From JBCCGL01 sp039029275 (GTDB taxonomy: Bacteria; Pseudomonadota; Gammaproteobacteria; JBCCGL01): 64,000 nucleotides of DNA. The stretch lies in contig JBCCGL010000003.1 in NCBI GenBank assembly GCA_039029275.1, positions 124,001 to 188,000 on the forward strand, written 5' to 3'. The notes under the pieces were generated by a model. That model saw nothing but the letters and a program-made list of their open reading frames with translations, had not been told where the DNA came from and searched no databases. A program made the translations under genes and the position numbers. Shown here piece after piece: positions 17,625-26,614 of the stretch. The number at the start of each line of letters is the position of its first letter. The stretch's first letter is position 1.

Positions 17625-18860
17625 ATGTCTGCACTGTTTGATTCAGATGACTCAAATGCCGATTCGCAAGGTATAGCGATACTGGGTTCGACTGGCTCGG
17701 TAGGTCAAAGCACACTGGACGTTGTTCGTCGTCATCCCGATAAATTTCACGTCAAAGGCTTAAGCGCAAACTCTCGCGTCGACACGCTGTTCGAACAGTG
17801 CAAAGAGTTTTTGCCGTCGCGCGTCGTACTGAACAACCCGGATAGCGCGCAAATTCTGCATGAGAAACTTAGGTTGGACGGTGTCGCGACAGAAGTTTTA
17901 TGCGGAGAATCCGCACTCTGCGCAATGGTTGAGGCACAGGACACCCAAACGGTCATGGCTGCGATCGTCGGCGCTGCAGGTTTGTTACCGACGCTGGCGG
18001 CAGCAAAAAAAGGTAAAAAAGTATTGCTCGCAAACAAGGAGTCCTTGGTGATGTCCGGTGCACTCTTAATGGATGCGGTGCGCGCGAATTCTGCGCAGTT
18101 GCTGCCGATTGACAGCGAACACAACGCCATATTTCAATGTTTGCCGCAACATGAGTCTGGCACATCGTTAAACGGGGTCAAAAACCTGCTACTTACAGCG
18201 TCGGGCGGTCCGTTTCGAGAGTTTACGTTAGAGCAGCTTAAAAGTGTGACACCTCAGCAGGCGTGCGCGCATCCGATCTGGTCGATGGGCCGCAAGATTT
18301 CGGTTGATTCCGCCACCTTGATGAACAAAGGGCTCGAACTCATCGAGGCGTGCTGGCTGTTTGCAATCGATCTCGAATGCATCGATGTGGTATTACACCC
18401 GCAAAGCATTGTGCACTCGATGGTGACGTATGCGGACGGATCTGTTCTTGCGCAAATGGGCAATCCAGATATGCGCACGCCTATCGCTCACGCGCTGGGA
18501 TGGCCGCAGAGAATTGAGTCGGGCGCTGAGCCATTGGATTTTTTCAGCCTTTCCAAGCTGACATTCGCGCGTCCGGACACGAAGAAATTTCCCTGTCTTG
18601 AGCTCGCCCGCGACGCCATGCGCATCGGCGGGACCGCGCCAAGTGCGCTCAACGCTGCCAATGAAATAGCCGTTCAAGCGTTTCTCGATAGGAAACTCGC
18701 GTTTACCGAAATTCCCAATGTCATCGAAACGACAATGGGCAAGGTGGTGCATTACCAGGATGTCACGCTCGAGCTGATACTATCCGTTGACCGGGAAGCG
18801 CGCGAAATGGCAGATTCGCTCATTAATACTCAAACTCCGGTTCGTGTCCCCCATGCCTGA
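17625..18860 (+). CDS. dxr: 1-deoxy-D-xylulose 5-phosphate reductoisomerase
   Basis: Second step of the MEP isoprenoid pathway, NADPH-dependent. ATG 17625 gives 411 residues, slightly longer than E. coli Dxr (398) because of a short N-terminal addition before GIAILGSTGSVGQSTLDVV. Other marks: ALLANKESLVM-like stretch (VLLANKESLVMSG), LLPIDSEHNAIFQ (metal-binding Asp and Glu), LTASGGPFRE, and MGRKISVDSATLMNKGLELIEA. IspD and IspF for later steps of the same pathway are encoded at 43 kb. Its end overlaps rseP by 8 bp. Confidence 0.97.
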   Translation: MSALFDSDDSNADSQGIAILGSTGSVGQSTLDVVRRHPDKFHVKGLSANSRVDTLFEQCKEFLPSRVVLNNPDSAQILHEKLRLDGVATEVLCGESALCAMVEAQDTQTVMAAIVGAAGLLPTLAAAKKGKKVLLANKESLVMSGALLMDAVRANSAQLLPIDSEHNAIFQCLPQHESGTSLNGVKNLLLTASGGPFREFTLEQLKSVTPQQACAHPIWSMGRKISVDSATLMNKGLELIEACWLFAIDLECIDVVLHPQSIVHSMVTYADGSVLAQMGNPDMRTPIAHALGWPQRIESGAEPLDFFSLSKLTFARPDTKKFPCLELARDAMRIGGTAPSALNAANEIAVQAFLDRKLAFTEIPNVIETTMGKVVHYQDVTLELILSVDREAREMADSLINTQTPVRVPHA

Positions 18861-20223
18861 CGTTCTAATCAGTATCATCGCGTTTATTTTGGCGCTCGGA
18901 ATTCTGGTGACCTTTCACGAATACGGTCATTACTGGGTGGCGAAAAAGTGCGGCGTGAAAGTGCTTAGATTTTCCGTCGGATTTGGCAAGCCACTATGGC
19001 GACGCGTGGGTGGCGAGGATCAAACCGAGTACGTGGTTGCAGCGATTCCGCTCGGTGGCTACGTCAAGATGCTCGATGAGCGTGAGGGTGACGTGGAGGA
19101 ACCCGAACGTCACAGGGCCTTTAATCGACAGCCCGTCGCATCGCGAGTCGCGATTGTCGCCGCCGGGCCAATTGCCAATTTTATTCTGGCTATCGCCACT
19201 TACTGGGTTATGTACGTCATTGGCATTAGCGGAGTGGCTCCGATTGTGGGCGAGGTGCAACCGGCAAGCGTTGCCGAGGCGGCAGGTTTTATCGAGGAGG
19301 ACCGTATCGTCGCGGTCGGCGACACTGAAGTCACCAGTTGGGATGGTGTGCGTTTTGCAATTTTTGACAGTAGTTTTGCCGCAAACGGTTCTATCGTCAC
19401 TGTTTCAGTTGTCGATAAGCATGGCTTTAACCAGACGCGCGTGATTGAAAATGATTTCTCCGGATTGTTAAAACAAGACGGCGACTTGATTGCAAACATG
19501 GGACTGCGCTATTGGTGGCCAAAAATTGATGCGGTCATCGCCGGTGTGCAGGAAGGAAGTCCTGCGCAGGCAGCGGGTCTGCGTGAAGGGGACCGCATCA
19601 TTGCGGCTGACGGCAGTGACATAGGTGACTGGATCGCATTGGTTGAATACATTCGCGCGCGACCGGCTCAGCATATAGAGTTGTTGGTGCAACGCGGAGG
19701 GCGCGAGTTGAGTGTTGCGGTAACAACTGGCAGGCGTGACCACCGGGGCCAGGAGGTTGGATTTATCGGTGCATGGGAGGGGCAGTCCCAGTCGATTCGT
19801 GAGCAAATGCGTGCAACCACCCAGTACGGTGTGTTTGACGCGTTTACGACCGCTGTAAAAAAGAGCTGGGACATGTCAGTGTTAACAGTCCAGATGCTGG
19901 GGCGATTGCTTACCGGGCAGGCGGCGCTCAGCAACATTAGTGGCCCGGTTACAATTGCGCAAATTGCAGGTCAAACCGCTGTTATCGGTATTGATCACTA
20001 TTTAAACTTTATAGCAATTATCAGCATTAGCCTCGGAATACTTAATTTATTACCGATTCCGATTCTGGATGGCGGGCATTTGCTGTATTTCTTGATCGAA
20101 TGGGTGAAAGGTTCACCCCTGTCAGAAAATGTCCAATTGGCTGGGCAGCAACTTGGTATTGTGCTGTTAGGTGCGTTGATGTGTCTTGCTTTTTACAATG
20201 ATATCTGGCGATTGATGCAATAG
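18853..20223 (+). CDS. rseP: Site-2 intramembrane metalloprotease RseP
   Basis: Inner-membrane zinc protease that completes cleavage of the anti-sigma factor RseA, releasing sigma E during envelope stress, and clears signal peptides. ATG 18853 overlaps the dxr stop (ATGCCTGA). The zinc site HEYGH lies in the first membrane helix near residue 20, the second motif PILDGGHLLYF near residue 405. Two tandem PDZ domains occupy about residues 125-300 (GFIEEDRIVAVGDTEV; GLREGDRIIAADGSDI). The length of 456 residues is normal. It stands just before bamA as in most gammaproteobacteria. Confidence 0.96.
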   Translation: MPDVLISIIAFILALGILVTFHEYGHYWVAKKCGVKVLRFSVGFGKPLWRRVGGEDQTEYVVAAIPLGGYVKMLDEREGDVEEPERHRAFNRQPVASRVAIVAAGPIANFILAIATYWVMYVIGISGVAPIVGEVQPASVAEAAGFIEEDRIVAVGDTEVTSWDGVRFAIFDSSFAANGSIVTVSVVDKHGFNQTRVIENDFSGLLKQDGDLIANMGLRYWWPKIDAVIAGVQEGSPAQAAGLREGDRIIAADGSDIGDWIALVEYIRARPAQHIELLVQRGGRELSVAVTTGRRDHRGQEVGFIGAWEGQSQSIREQMRATTQYGVFDAFTTAVKKSWDMSVLTVQMLGRLLTGQAALSNISGPVTIAQIAGQTAVIGIDHYLNFIAIISISLGILNLLPIPILDGGHLLYFLIEWVKGSPLSENVQLAGQQLGIVLLGALMCLAFYNDIWRLMQ

Positions 20224-20356
20224 AAGTCTGCGTGGTTGAGCAGGAATAGAGTAAATTACCAATCGAAAAACAAGCTAAAACATTCGAGCTTTCATGTGTC
20301 AGCGGGTTGCTAATTCTCGCGTCGCTCGATTTAAAAGAGTAAGACAAACATTCCCA

Positions 20357-22651
20357 ATGAATAAGAACAAAATGCGACGCGTGTTTGTCGCCATCGGGCT
20401 TTTAATCGTCAGCGCCTTCGCGACGGCGAACGATCACGAATTTACCGTGAGCGAAATCGAGGTTCGCGGCAACGATCGCACCGATCTTGGAACAGTTCTA
20501 AACTACCTGCCAATAAGCGCAGGTGACAGCTTTCGACCGCAAAGTGAAACAGGCAGATTAATCCGCGCGCTGTATGACACTGGATTGTTTAGCGATGTTT
20601 CGTTATCTCGCCGTGGCGACGTTCTCGTTGTTAACGTTGTCGAACGTCCAATCATTTCGAGTATCGACTTCTCGGGTAACAGCAAGGTTGAAGACGAGCA
20701 GTTAGAAGAATCACTGCGCCTGGAAGGCATTTACAGGGGGCGCGTGTTTAATCGATCAGTGCTTGAAACTGTCGAGCGAGAGCTGAGACGCGTGTACTCG
20801 AGTACCGGTAATTATTCGATGCGCTTGACTACCACAATACAAGAACTGGACCGAAATCGAGTCGCCATCGATATAGATATTTCTGAAGGCAGTGTGGCGC
20901 GGATTCAGCATATCAATATTGTTGGTAACGACGTGTTTGAAGAATCCGATTTGCTCGATTTGTTTGAATCAGACACCGAAGCTAACAGCGCATTCTCGTA
21001 CGCAGACGAGTACTCCCGGTTTAAGCTCGAAGGTGACCTGGAAATCTTGCGTTCTTACTACCTTGATCGCGGGTATATAAACTTTAATGTCGACTCAACT
21101 CAAGTGTCGATCTCGCCTGACAAAAATAACATCTACATCACGATAAATATAACCGAAGGTGAGCAATACACCATCGGTGATATTATTTTGTCAGGGAAAC
21201 TTATATTCCCTAAAGAAGAATTAATGGAACTTTTGCTGATAGAGTCAGGGCAGGCGTTTTCTCGTCAAAAAGTGATTGCTTCGCGAACGGCATTAACTGA
21301 GCGTCTTGGAGACGATGCGTACGCCTTTGCGAATATCAACGTTTCGAACGAAACCGATGATGAAAATCGCCTCGTAAATCTCAATTTTGTCATAGATCCG
21401 GGAAAGCGAGTTTACGTCAATCGCATTACGTTTAGCGGCCACGATGCCACCAGTGATTTCGTTTTTCGCCGCGAGATGCGCCTGATCGAAGGTAGTCGAT
21501 TTTCACCCGCGGAACTAAATCGCTCGCGAGTGCGTCTGCAACGTCTGCCGTTTATTGCATCGGTCCAAATTGAGACGCCACGTGTGCCCGGAACCGATGA
21601 CCTGATCGATGTTAACGTTTTGCTCGAAGAAGGCGCCAGCGGATCTTTTCAGGCCGGCGCGGGTATTGGCACAAACGGCGTGAGCTTTAATATCGGAGTC
21701 ACTGAAGAGAATTTTCTCGGTACGGGCAACAGAATTGCATTCGATTTTGATAATTCGGATAGTCTCACCCGGCTTTCAACGGAATACGGGCAACCGTACT
21801 ATACGATTGATGGAGTCAGCCGCACGATCTCCGCACACGTCAGTGAAACAGACGCGAGCGAAATTTCATCCACCACTGACTATATCGCGGATACTTACGG
21901 CATTGGAATTAGGTACTCGGTTCCGATTTCCGAGTTCTCGAGGTTTCGAACTGGCGCTGAGTTTGAGAACACCAAGATTACCCGCACTGACAGTACGTCT
22001 GATGAAATTATCAACTTTTTGGACGATAACGGATCCGAATTCGATTTGACGATATTGTCGGTTGGTTACTCTTACGATGACCGTGACCGCACGATTTTTG
22101 CCGAGGATGGCGCATTGCATAGCTTGCAACTAAGCGCGTCGCTGCCCAGCAGCGATCTTGAGTACTACAAGCTGGGTTACCGCTTTGAATATTACTATCC
22201 GATAGATGATGTATACGTGTTCTCTATGACAAACCGTCTGGATTACGGTGCGGGTTATGGTGATCAGGAGAACCTTCCGTTCTTTCAGCGCTATTTTGCC
22301 GGAGGGGTGCGTTTGTTGCGCGGTTTTCGCAACCGTAGTTTGGGTCCGGAAGATTCAACGGGCGATGCCGCAGGTGGTGATTTTCGTACGCTCAATACGT
22401 TCGAGGTCATTTTCCCACCTTCTCTGAGCAGTGAGAAAGGACAAACGCGAATGAGTCTGTTTACGGATTTCGGCAACGTTTTTGAGGACTACCAAAGTTA
22501 CGACGGATCCGAGATCCGCGCGAGCTGGGGGATATCGTTTGTTTGGTTCGCGCCGTTTGCCCCGATGTCCTTTAGCCTGGCGCAGCCTTACCGCAGCGAG
22601 GATGGTGATTCGCTGCAGGAATTCCAGTTCACGCTCGGATCGGTGTTTTAA
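20357..22651 (+). CDS. bamA: Outer membrane protein assembly factor BamA
   Basis: Omp85 protein that folds and inserts outer-membrane beta-barrels. ATG 20357 opens with a signal peptide (basic MNKNKMRR, hydrophobic stretch, cleavage near ATA-ND). Five POTRA domains fill about residues 24-420 (the first with ISEIEVRGNDRT-like VSEIEVRGN), followed by a C-terminal 16-strand barrel with the lid-lock motif region RGF (LLRGFRNRSLGP) and terminal FTLGSVF ending in Phe as the assembly signal. 764 residues. Sits between rseP and skp. Confidence 0.96.
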   Translation: MNKNKMRRVFVAIGLLIVSAFATANDHEFTVSEIEVRGNDRTDLGTVLNYLPISAGDSFRPQSETGRLIRALYDTGLFSDVSLSRRGDVLVVNVVERPIISSIDFSGNSKVEDEQLEESLRLEGIYRGRVFNRSVLETVERELRRVYSSTGNYSMRLTTTIQELDRNRVAIDIDISEGSVARIQHINIVGNDVFEESDLLDLFESDTEANSAFSYADEYSRFKLEGDLEILRSYYLDRGYINFNVDSTQVSISPDKNNIYITINITEGEQYTIGDIILSGKLIFPKEELMELLLIESGQAFSRQKVIASRTALTERLGDDAYAFANINVSNETDDENRLVNLNFVIDPGKRVYVNRITFSGHDATSDFVFRREMRLIEGSRFSPAELNRSRVRLQRLPFIASVQIETPRVPGTDDLIDVNVLLEEGASGSFQAGAGIGTNGVSFNIGVTEENFLGTGNRIAFDFDNSDSLTRLSTEYGQPYYTIDGVSRTISAHVSETDASEISSTTDYIADTYGIGIRYSVPISEFSRFRTGAEFENTKITRTDSTSDEIINFLDDNGSEFDLTILSVGYSYDDRDRTIFAEDGALHSLQLSASLPSSDLEYYKLGYRFEYYYPIDDVYVFSMTNRLDYGAGYGDQENLPFFQRYFAGGVRLLRGFRNRSLGPEDSTGDAAGGDFRTLNTFEVIFPPSLSSEKGQTRMSLFTDFGNVFEDYQSYDGSEIRASWGISFVWFAPFAPMSFSLAQPYRSEDGDSLQEFQFTLGSVF

Positions 22652-22731
22652 GATCGGCCCATATGATTCCAGCGCCATAACGAAACGGTCATGATCATCG
22701 AGACGGGGGTTATTTACCCTGTGCTTTGCTT

Positions 22732-22737
22732 TATAAT
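22732..22737 (+). promoter_or_regulatory. Candidate -10 box upstream of skp
   Basis: A perfect TATAAT lies in the 127-bp gap between bamA and skp, about 41 bp before the skp start codon. No good -35 stands 16-18 bp upstream (GGTTAT/GTTATT there), so the promoter may be activator-dependent or spurious. Confidence 0.4.
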
Positions 22738-22778
22738 TCGGGCTGCTTCTTAGTAACGAAAATGATCGAGGTCAGGGC

Positions 22779-23312
22779 TTGAAAGTCTTTAGTTTTGTAT
22801 GTCTGATTCTGGGTGCCTGGATTGCGCCGGCGACGGCAAATGCGCAGGATTTAGTCGTGGGGTTTGTTGATCTACCCGCACTGATTGACAAGTCGCCGCA
22901 GGCGCTGGAAGCTGGCGATAGACTGGAGAAAGAGTTTGCTCCACGACAGCAGGCGCTACAACAAGGGCGCGCCGAGCTTGATTTGAAAAAGAACAAGTTG
23001 CAAACCGAATCGCTGGTTATGTCCGAGACCGAGCGTTCTGAGCTCGAGTTAGATATTCGCAAACTTGAACGCCGCCTCAAGCGCGAAGAACAGGACTTTC
23101 GCGAAGAGCTTAATATTAAAAAGAACAACGAATTCAAAAAGGTGCGGGAGGTAGTGCTGCAGGCGATACTCAAGTTTGCCAACACTGGCGAGTACGATCT
23201 GATTTTGAGCGAAGGCGTTGTTTTCGCACACAACCGTATCGACATAACACAGAAGATTATCGACATTATGGCTGACCTCGATATTGAACAAATCGAGAGT
23301 GCGGACCAATAA
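22779..23312 (+). CDS. skp: Periplasmic chaperone Skp/OmpH
   Basis: Trimeric periplasmic chaperone that holds unfolded outer-membrane proteins for BamA. It starts with TTG 22779, preceded by GAGGTCAGGG; the ATG at 22762 in another frame stops immediately at this site. The 177-residue chain has a signal peptide cleaved near ANA-QD, a short beta segment VVGFVDLPALI, two long charged coiled-coil arms (about residues 45-130) and a C-terminal VDITQKIIDIM-like strand region. Position between bamA and lpxD is conserved. Confidence 0.92.
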   Translation: MKVFSFVCLILGAWIAPATANAQDLVVGFVDLPALIDKSPQALEAGDRLEKEFAPRQQALQQGRAELDLKKNKLQTESLVMSETERSELELDIRKLERRLKREEQDFREELNIKKNNEFKKVREVVLQAILKFANTGEYDLILSEGVVFAHNRIDITQKIIDIMADLDIEQIESADQ

Positions 23313-23338
23313 ACGTATAACGCCGACAGGCTTAGGTC

Positions 23339-24352
23339 ATGTCAGTTAGTTGCGCAGACCTGGCTTCGCGAATTGGCGCTACCGTAGTTGGCGACGACAC
23401 AGTCGAACTCACTCACGTTGCACCGCTTGACCGCGCAAATCGTCACTCACTGAGTTTTGTTAATCACCCGCGTTACTTGCGACTGTTGGCTCAAAGTCAA
23501 GCGGGAGCCGTATTAATCAAACCAGAGTGGGCACCCCAAAGCCCGCTGAACAATATAGTTTGTGATGACCCGTATCTGTGCTACGCGCGCGCCGCTGCCA
23601 TTTTGCACCCCCGTTTGAGCACACAAAGTGGCGTTCATCCAAGTGCGGTGATCGGCGATGATACCGTTTTAGGTGACGGAATCAGCATTGGCCAGCTTGT
23701 GTCGATTGACGACAATTCGCGCCTTGGCGATCGCGTTGAAATTGGGTCGGGGTCTCGAATCGGTCGAGAAGTTGAAATTGGTGAAGGGACGATTTTGGGC
23801 GCAAACGTTGTGATCGAGCATGGTTGTTCAATCGGAAAACAGTGCCTTGTCCAACCTGGAGCCGTGATCGGATCGGACGGGTTTGGCTACGCTAATGACG
23901 GAGGTCAATGGGTCCATATTCGACAACTTGGGCAAGTACGAATCGGCAACAACGTCGAAATTGGTGCCAACACAACGATCGATCGTGGTGCGATGGACGA
24001 CACCGTTATCGGCGACGGCGTTATTCTTGATAATCAAATTCAAGTCGCGCACAACGTTGTTATAGGAGAGGGCACCGCGATTGCAGGATGCGTCGGGATT
24101 GCCGGTAGCGCCAAAATTGGCCGACGCTGTACTATTGGAGGGGCAGCGACAATTTTAGGTCATCTGGAGATAACGGATGATGTCCATATTAAAGCGATGT
24201 CTCTTGTAGTGTCATCCATCAGCAATCCTGGCAGCTACGCCTCAAGTACGCCGCTGGACGAAAGTAAAACCTGGCGCAAAAACTTTGCACGGATGCGTCA
24301 GTTGGATAAGCTCGCGAAACGTCTCGCTGCACTGGAGCGTAAGTTCAAATAA
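23339..24352 (+). CDS. lpxD: UDP-3-O-acylglucosamine N-acyltransferase
   Basis: Third acyl step of lipid A synthesis: adds the 2-N-linked hydroxyacyl chain from ACP. 337 residues: an N-terminal uridine-binding domain (residues 1-100), then a left-handed beta helix of hexapeptide repeats (IGDDTVLGDGISIGQLVSI onwards), with the catalytic His in IQVAHNVVIGEG, and a C-terminal helical tail. In this organism the acceptor is expected to carry 3-N-acylation because gnnA and gnnB are present nearby. Confidence 0.96.
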   Translation: MSVSCADLASRIGATVVGDDTVELTHVAPLDRANRHSLSFVNHPRYLRLLAQSQAGAVLIKPEWAPQSPLNNIVCDDPYLCYARAAAILHPRLSTQSGVHPSAVIGDDTVLGDGISIGQLVSIDDNSRLGDRVEIGSGSRIGREVEIGEGTILGANVVIEHGCSIGKQCLVQPGAVIGSDGFGYANDGGQWVHIRQLGQVRIGNNVEIGANTTIDRGAMDDTVIGDGVILDNQIQVAHNVVIGEGTAIAGCVGIAGSAKIGRRCTIGGAATILGHLEITDDVHIKAMSLVVSSISNPGSYASSTPLDESKTWRKNFARMRQLDKLAKRLAALERKFK

Positions 24353-24404
24353 CCCGACGCTCATTGACACCGCGCGCAAACAACAAACTTACTGAGGACA
24401 AACA

Positions 24405-24854
24405 GTGGATTCACTTAACATCGACGAAATACTCAAGTATTTGCCGCATCGATACCCGTTCCTCCTGCTTGATCGAATCACCAAATATGAAGAGGGTGTT
24501 AGTCTGCAAGCGCTGAAAAATGTCAGTTACAACGAGCCTTTTTTTCAGGGGCATTTCCCTATCAAGCCGATTTTTCCTGGAGTTTTAATTGTCGAAGCAA
24601 TGGCGCAGGCGACTGCGGTTTTATCGTTTCGTTCGCTTGGTGGATACCCTGATAAAGACGAACTCTACCTGCTCGCTGGAATCGACAATGCACGTTTTAA
24701 GCGTCAGGTCGGCCCGGGCGATCAGTTGCTCATTGACGTCAAAATTATAAAAGGTAAGCGTGGCATTTGGCGCTATGAAGCAAGCGCAAGTGTTGACGGA
24801 GAGCTCGCATGCTCGGCCGATTTGATGGGCGCACTAAAAAAGGTCGAGTTGTGA
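24405..24854 (+). CDS. fabZ: 3-hydroxyacyl-[acyl-carrier-protein] dehydratase FabZ
   Basis: Hotdog-fold dehydratase of fatty acid elongation, which also balances the hydroxyacyl-ACP pool used by LpxA and LpxD. It starts with GTG 24405 after a TGAGGA site and has 149 residues. Catalytic His and Glu are visible in LPHRYPFLLLDRI...FQGHFP and PGVLIVEAMAQ. The stop overlaps the lpxA GTG start by 4 bases (GTGA). Confidence 0.96.
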   Translation: MDSLNIDEILKYLPHRYPFLLLDRITKYEEGVSLQALKNVSYNEPFFQGHFPIKPIFPGVLIVEAMAQATAVLSFRSLGGYPDKDELYLLAGIDNARFKRQVGPGDQLLIDVKIIKGKRGIWRYEASASVDGELACSADLMGALKKVEL

Positions 24855-25621
24855 TCCACGACTCTGCCATCATCGATCCGTCTGCGCAAATCGGCGATGG
24901 TTGCGAAATTGGCCCGTTTTGCGTAATCGGCGCTAATGTGACACTTGGAGCGGGCTCAAAACTTCGGTCGCATGTCGTGATTGATGGTCCGTGCGCGATT
25001 GGCAGCGGCAACACATTTTTTCAATTTTCGTCGATTGGCGAGCAACCACAGGATCTAAAATATAACGGTGAACCCACGCGTCTCGAAATTGGAGACAACA
25101 ATGTGTTCCGCGAGTACGTGACCTTGCATCGAGGAACAGGCGAGGGCGGCGGGCTGACCAAAATCGGCAGCAACAACCTGCTGATGGCGTATACGCATGT
25201 TGCGCACGATTGTGTTCTTGGTGACGGCATCATCATGTCGAACGCTGCGTCGATTGCTGGGCATGTCGTTATCGGTGATCAAGTCATTCTGGGCGGCTTC
25301 ACCTGCGTGCATCAATTTACCCAGATTGGCGCACATAGCTTTTCTGGACTAGGGACCGTGATTAATCGCGATGTGCCGCCGTTCACCAGTATTGCGGGGA
25401 ATCACGCGCGAGCGATCGGTATCAACAAAAAGGGACTGCAGCGTCGAGGGTTCAGTGACGAGAGCATCGCTGCTCTGCACAAGTCATTTCGTATTCTCAT
25501 TAAATCACGAAGGCCACGGCAGGAATCATTAGATATGGTCGCGCCCTTGCGCGAACAGTTTTCCGAAGTCGAAGAATTTGTATCATTTATTCTCAACAGC
25601 GAGCGCAGCGTTGTTCGATAA
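24851..25621 (+). CDS. lpxA: UDP-sugar acyltransferase LpxA, probably using the GlcNAc3N substrate
   Basis: First acyltransferase of lipid A synthesis. GTG 24851 overlaps the fabZ stop and yields 256 residues; the open frame upstream lies inside fabZ. The protein aligns with E. coli LpxA with a constant offset of six: His116 and His119 (catalytic, E. coli His122/125), His138 (His144), His154-Gln155 (160/161). The residue equal to E. coli Gly173, the acyl-chain ruler, is Leu167, which should shorten the pocket and favour acyl chains shorter than 14 carbons. Followed by gnnA and gnnB, so the natural substrate is probably UDP-2-acetamido-3-amino glucose. Confidence 0.96.
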   Translation: MIHDSAIIDPSAQIGDGCEIGPFCVIGANVTLGAGSKLRSHVVIDGPCAIGSGNTFFQFSSIGEQPQDLKYNGEPTRLEIGDNNVFREYVTLHRGTGEGGGLTKIGSNNLLMAYTHVAHDCVLGDGIIMSNAASIAGHVVIGDQVILGGFTCVHQFTQIGAHSFSGLGTVINRDVPPFTSIAGNHARAIGINKKGLQRRGFSDESIAALHKSFRILIKSRRPRQESLDMVAPLREQFSEVEEFVSFILNSERSVVR

Positions 25622-25651
25622 CACGCGAGAACTTACTCACTCAAATTGCCG

Positions 25652-26596
25652 ATGACCGAGTCCTCCCGAAAACTCCGTTGCGCCGTAGTTGGCGCAGGTT
25701 ATCTTGGAAAATTTCACGCGCAAAAATATGCCACTATTTCGGAGTGCGAGTTAGTTGCTATTGTCGATACACGCGACGACGCTAAAGCGATCGCGGACGA
25801 TCTTAACGTACCTCTTTATAATTCGATTGAGGACATTCTCAATCGGGTTGATGCGGTCAGTATCGCAGCACCGACAACACTGCATTTTGACATTGCCAGA
25901 ACGTGTCTGGCTAAAGGAATTCACGCCTTGGTTGAAAAGCCGATTACGGTGACAGTAACCGAGGCTGATGAACTCATTGACGTCGCGGAAAAGAGCGGTT
26001 CGATCTTACAGGTTGGACATATGCAGCGTTTTCATCCTGCGTTGTTAGATCTTGGTGAAAAAATTAGCGCGCCTAATTTTATTGAGTCGCACCGGTTGGC
26101 TCCGTTCAACCCGCGCGGAACTGATGTCGATGTGGTGCTCGATTTGATGATTCATGATATCGACATTGTCCTTAACTTGGTCAACAAAGAAGTGGTCAAT
26201 ATTTCAGCCAGCGGCGCATCCGTATTGTCTGAATCAATCGATATCGCTAATGCGCGTTTGGATTTTGAGGGTGGTTGCGTGGCGAATATTACAGCCAGTC
26301 GTGTTAGTCAAAAAACTGAACGCAAAATGCGGGTGTTTCAGCAGGCACAATGCTTTTCTGCCGACTTGTATAATCATTCACTGGATATTTATTATCGCGA
26401 GCCAAATAAACCCGCTGAGGAAATTGCCAGCATTGGACACACAGCCCAACAGTACGAGAACAACGACGCATTGATGGCGCAGATCAGAGATTTTGTCGAG
26501 TGCATTAACTCAGCCCGCCGACCATTGGTGTCAGGAGAAGATGGGCGCCGAGCGCTGGCAACCGCAACCGAAATTACAACGTTGATTCAACGCTAA
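25652..26596 (+). CDS. gnnA: Gfo/Idh/MocA oxidoreductase, GnnA-like UDP-GlcNAc 3-dehydrogenase
   Basis: NAD-dependent oxidoreductase expected to oxidise the 3-hydroxyl of UDP-GlcNAc. ATG 25652 gives 314 residues. N-terminal Rossmann motif VVGAGYLGKFHAQ, then the family signature VEKPITVTVTEADEL, and a C-terminal alpha/beta domain with LDLMIHDIDIVL (active-site His region). In Acidithiobacillus ferrooxidans, genes gnnA and gnnB between lpxA and lpxB were shown to make UDP-GlcNAc3N for amide-linked lipid A; the order here is the same, which is the main basis for the name. A role in another surface sugar cannot be excluded from sequence alone. Confidence 0.85.
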   Translation: MTESSRKLRCAVVGAGYLGKFHAQKYATISECELVAIVDTRDDAKAIADDLNVPLYNSIEDILNRVDAVSIAAPTTLHFDIARTCLAKGIHALVEKPITVTVTEADELIDVAEKSGSILQVGHMQRFHPALLDLGEKISAPNFIESHRLAPFNPRGTDVDVVLDLMIHDIDIVLNLVNKEVVNISASGASVLSESIDIANARLDFEGGCVANITASRVSQKTERKMRVFQQAQCFSADLYNHSLDIYYREPNKPAEEIASIGHTAQQYENNDALMAQIRDFVECINSARRPLVSGEDGRRALATATEITTLIQR

Positions 26597-26614
26597 GCAA
26601 TTCAGGGGAAAGCG

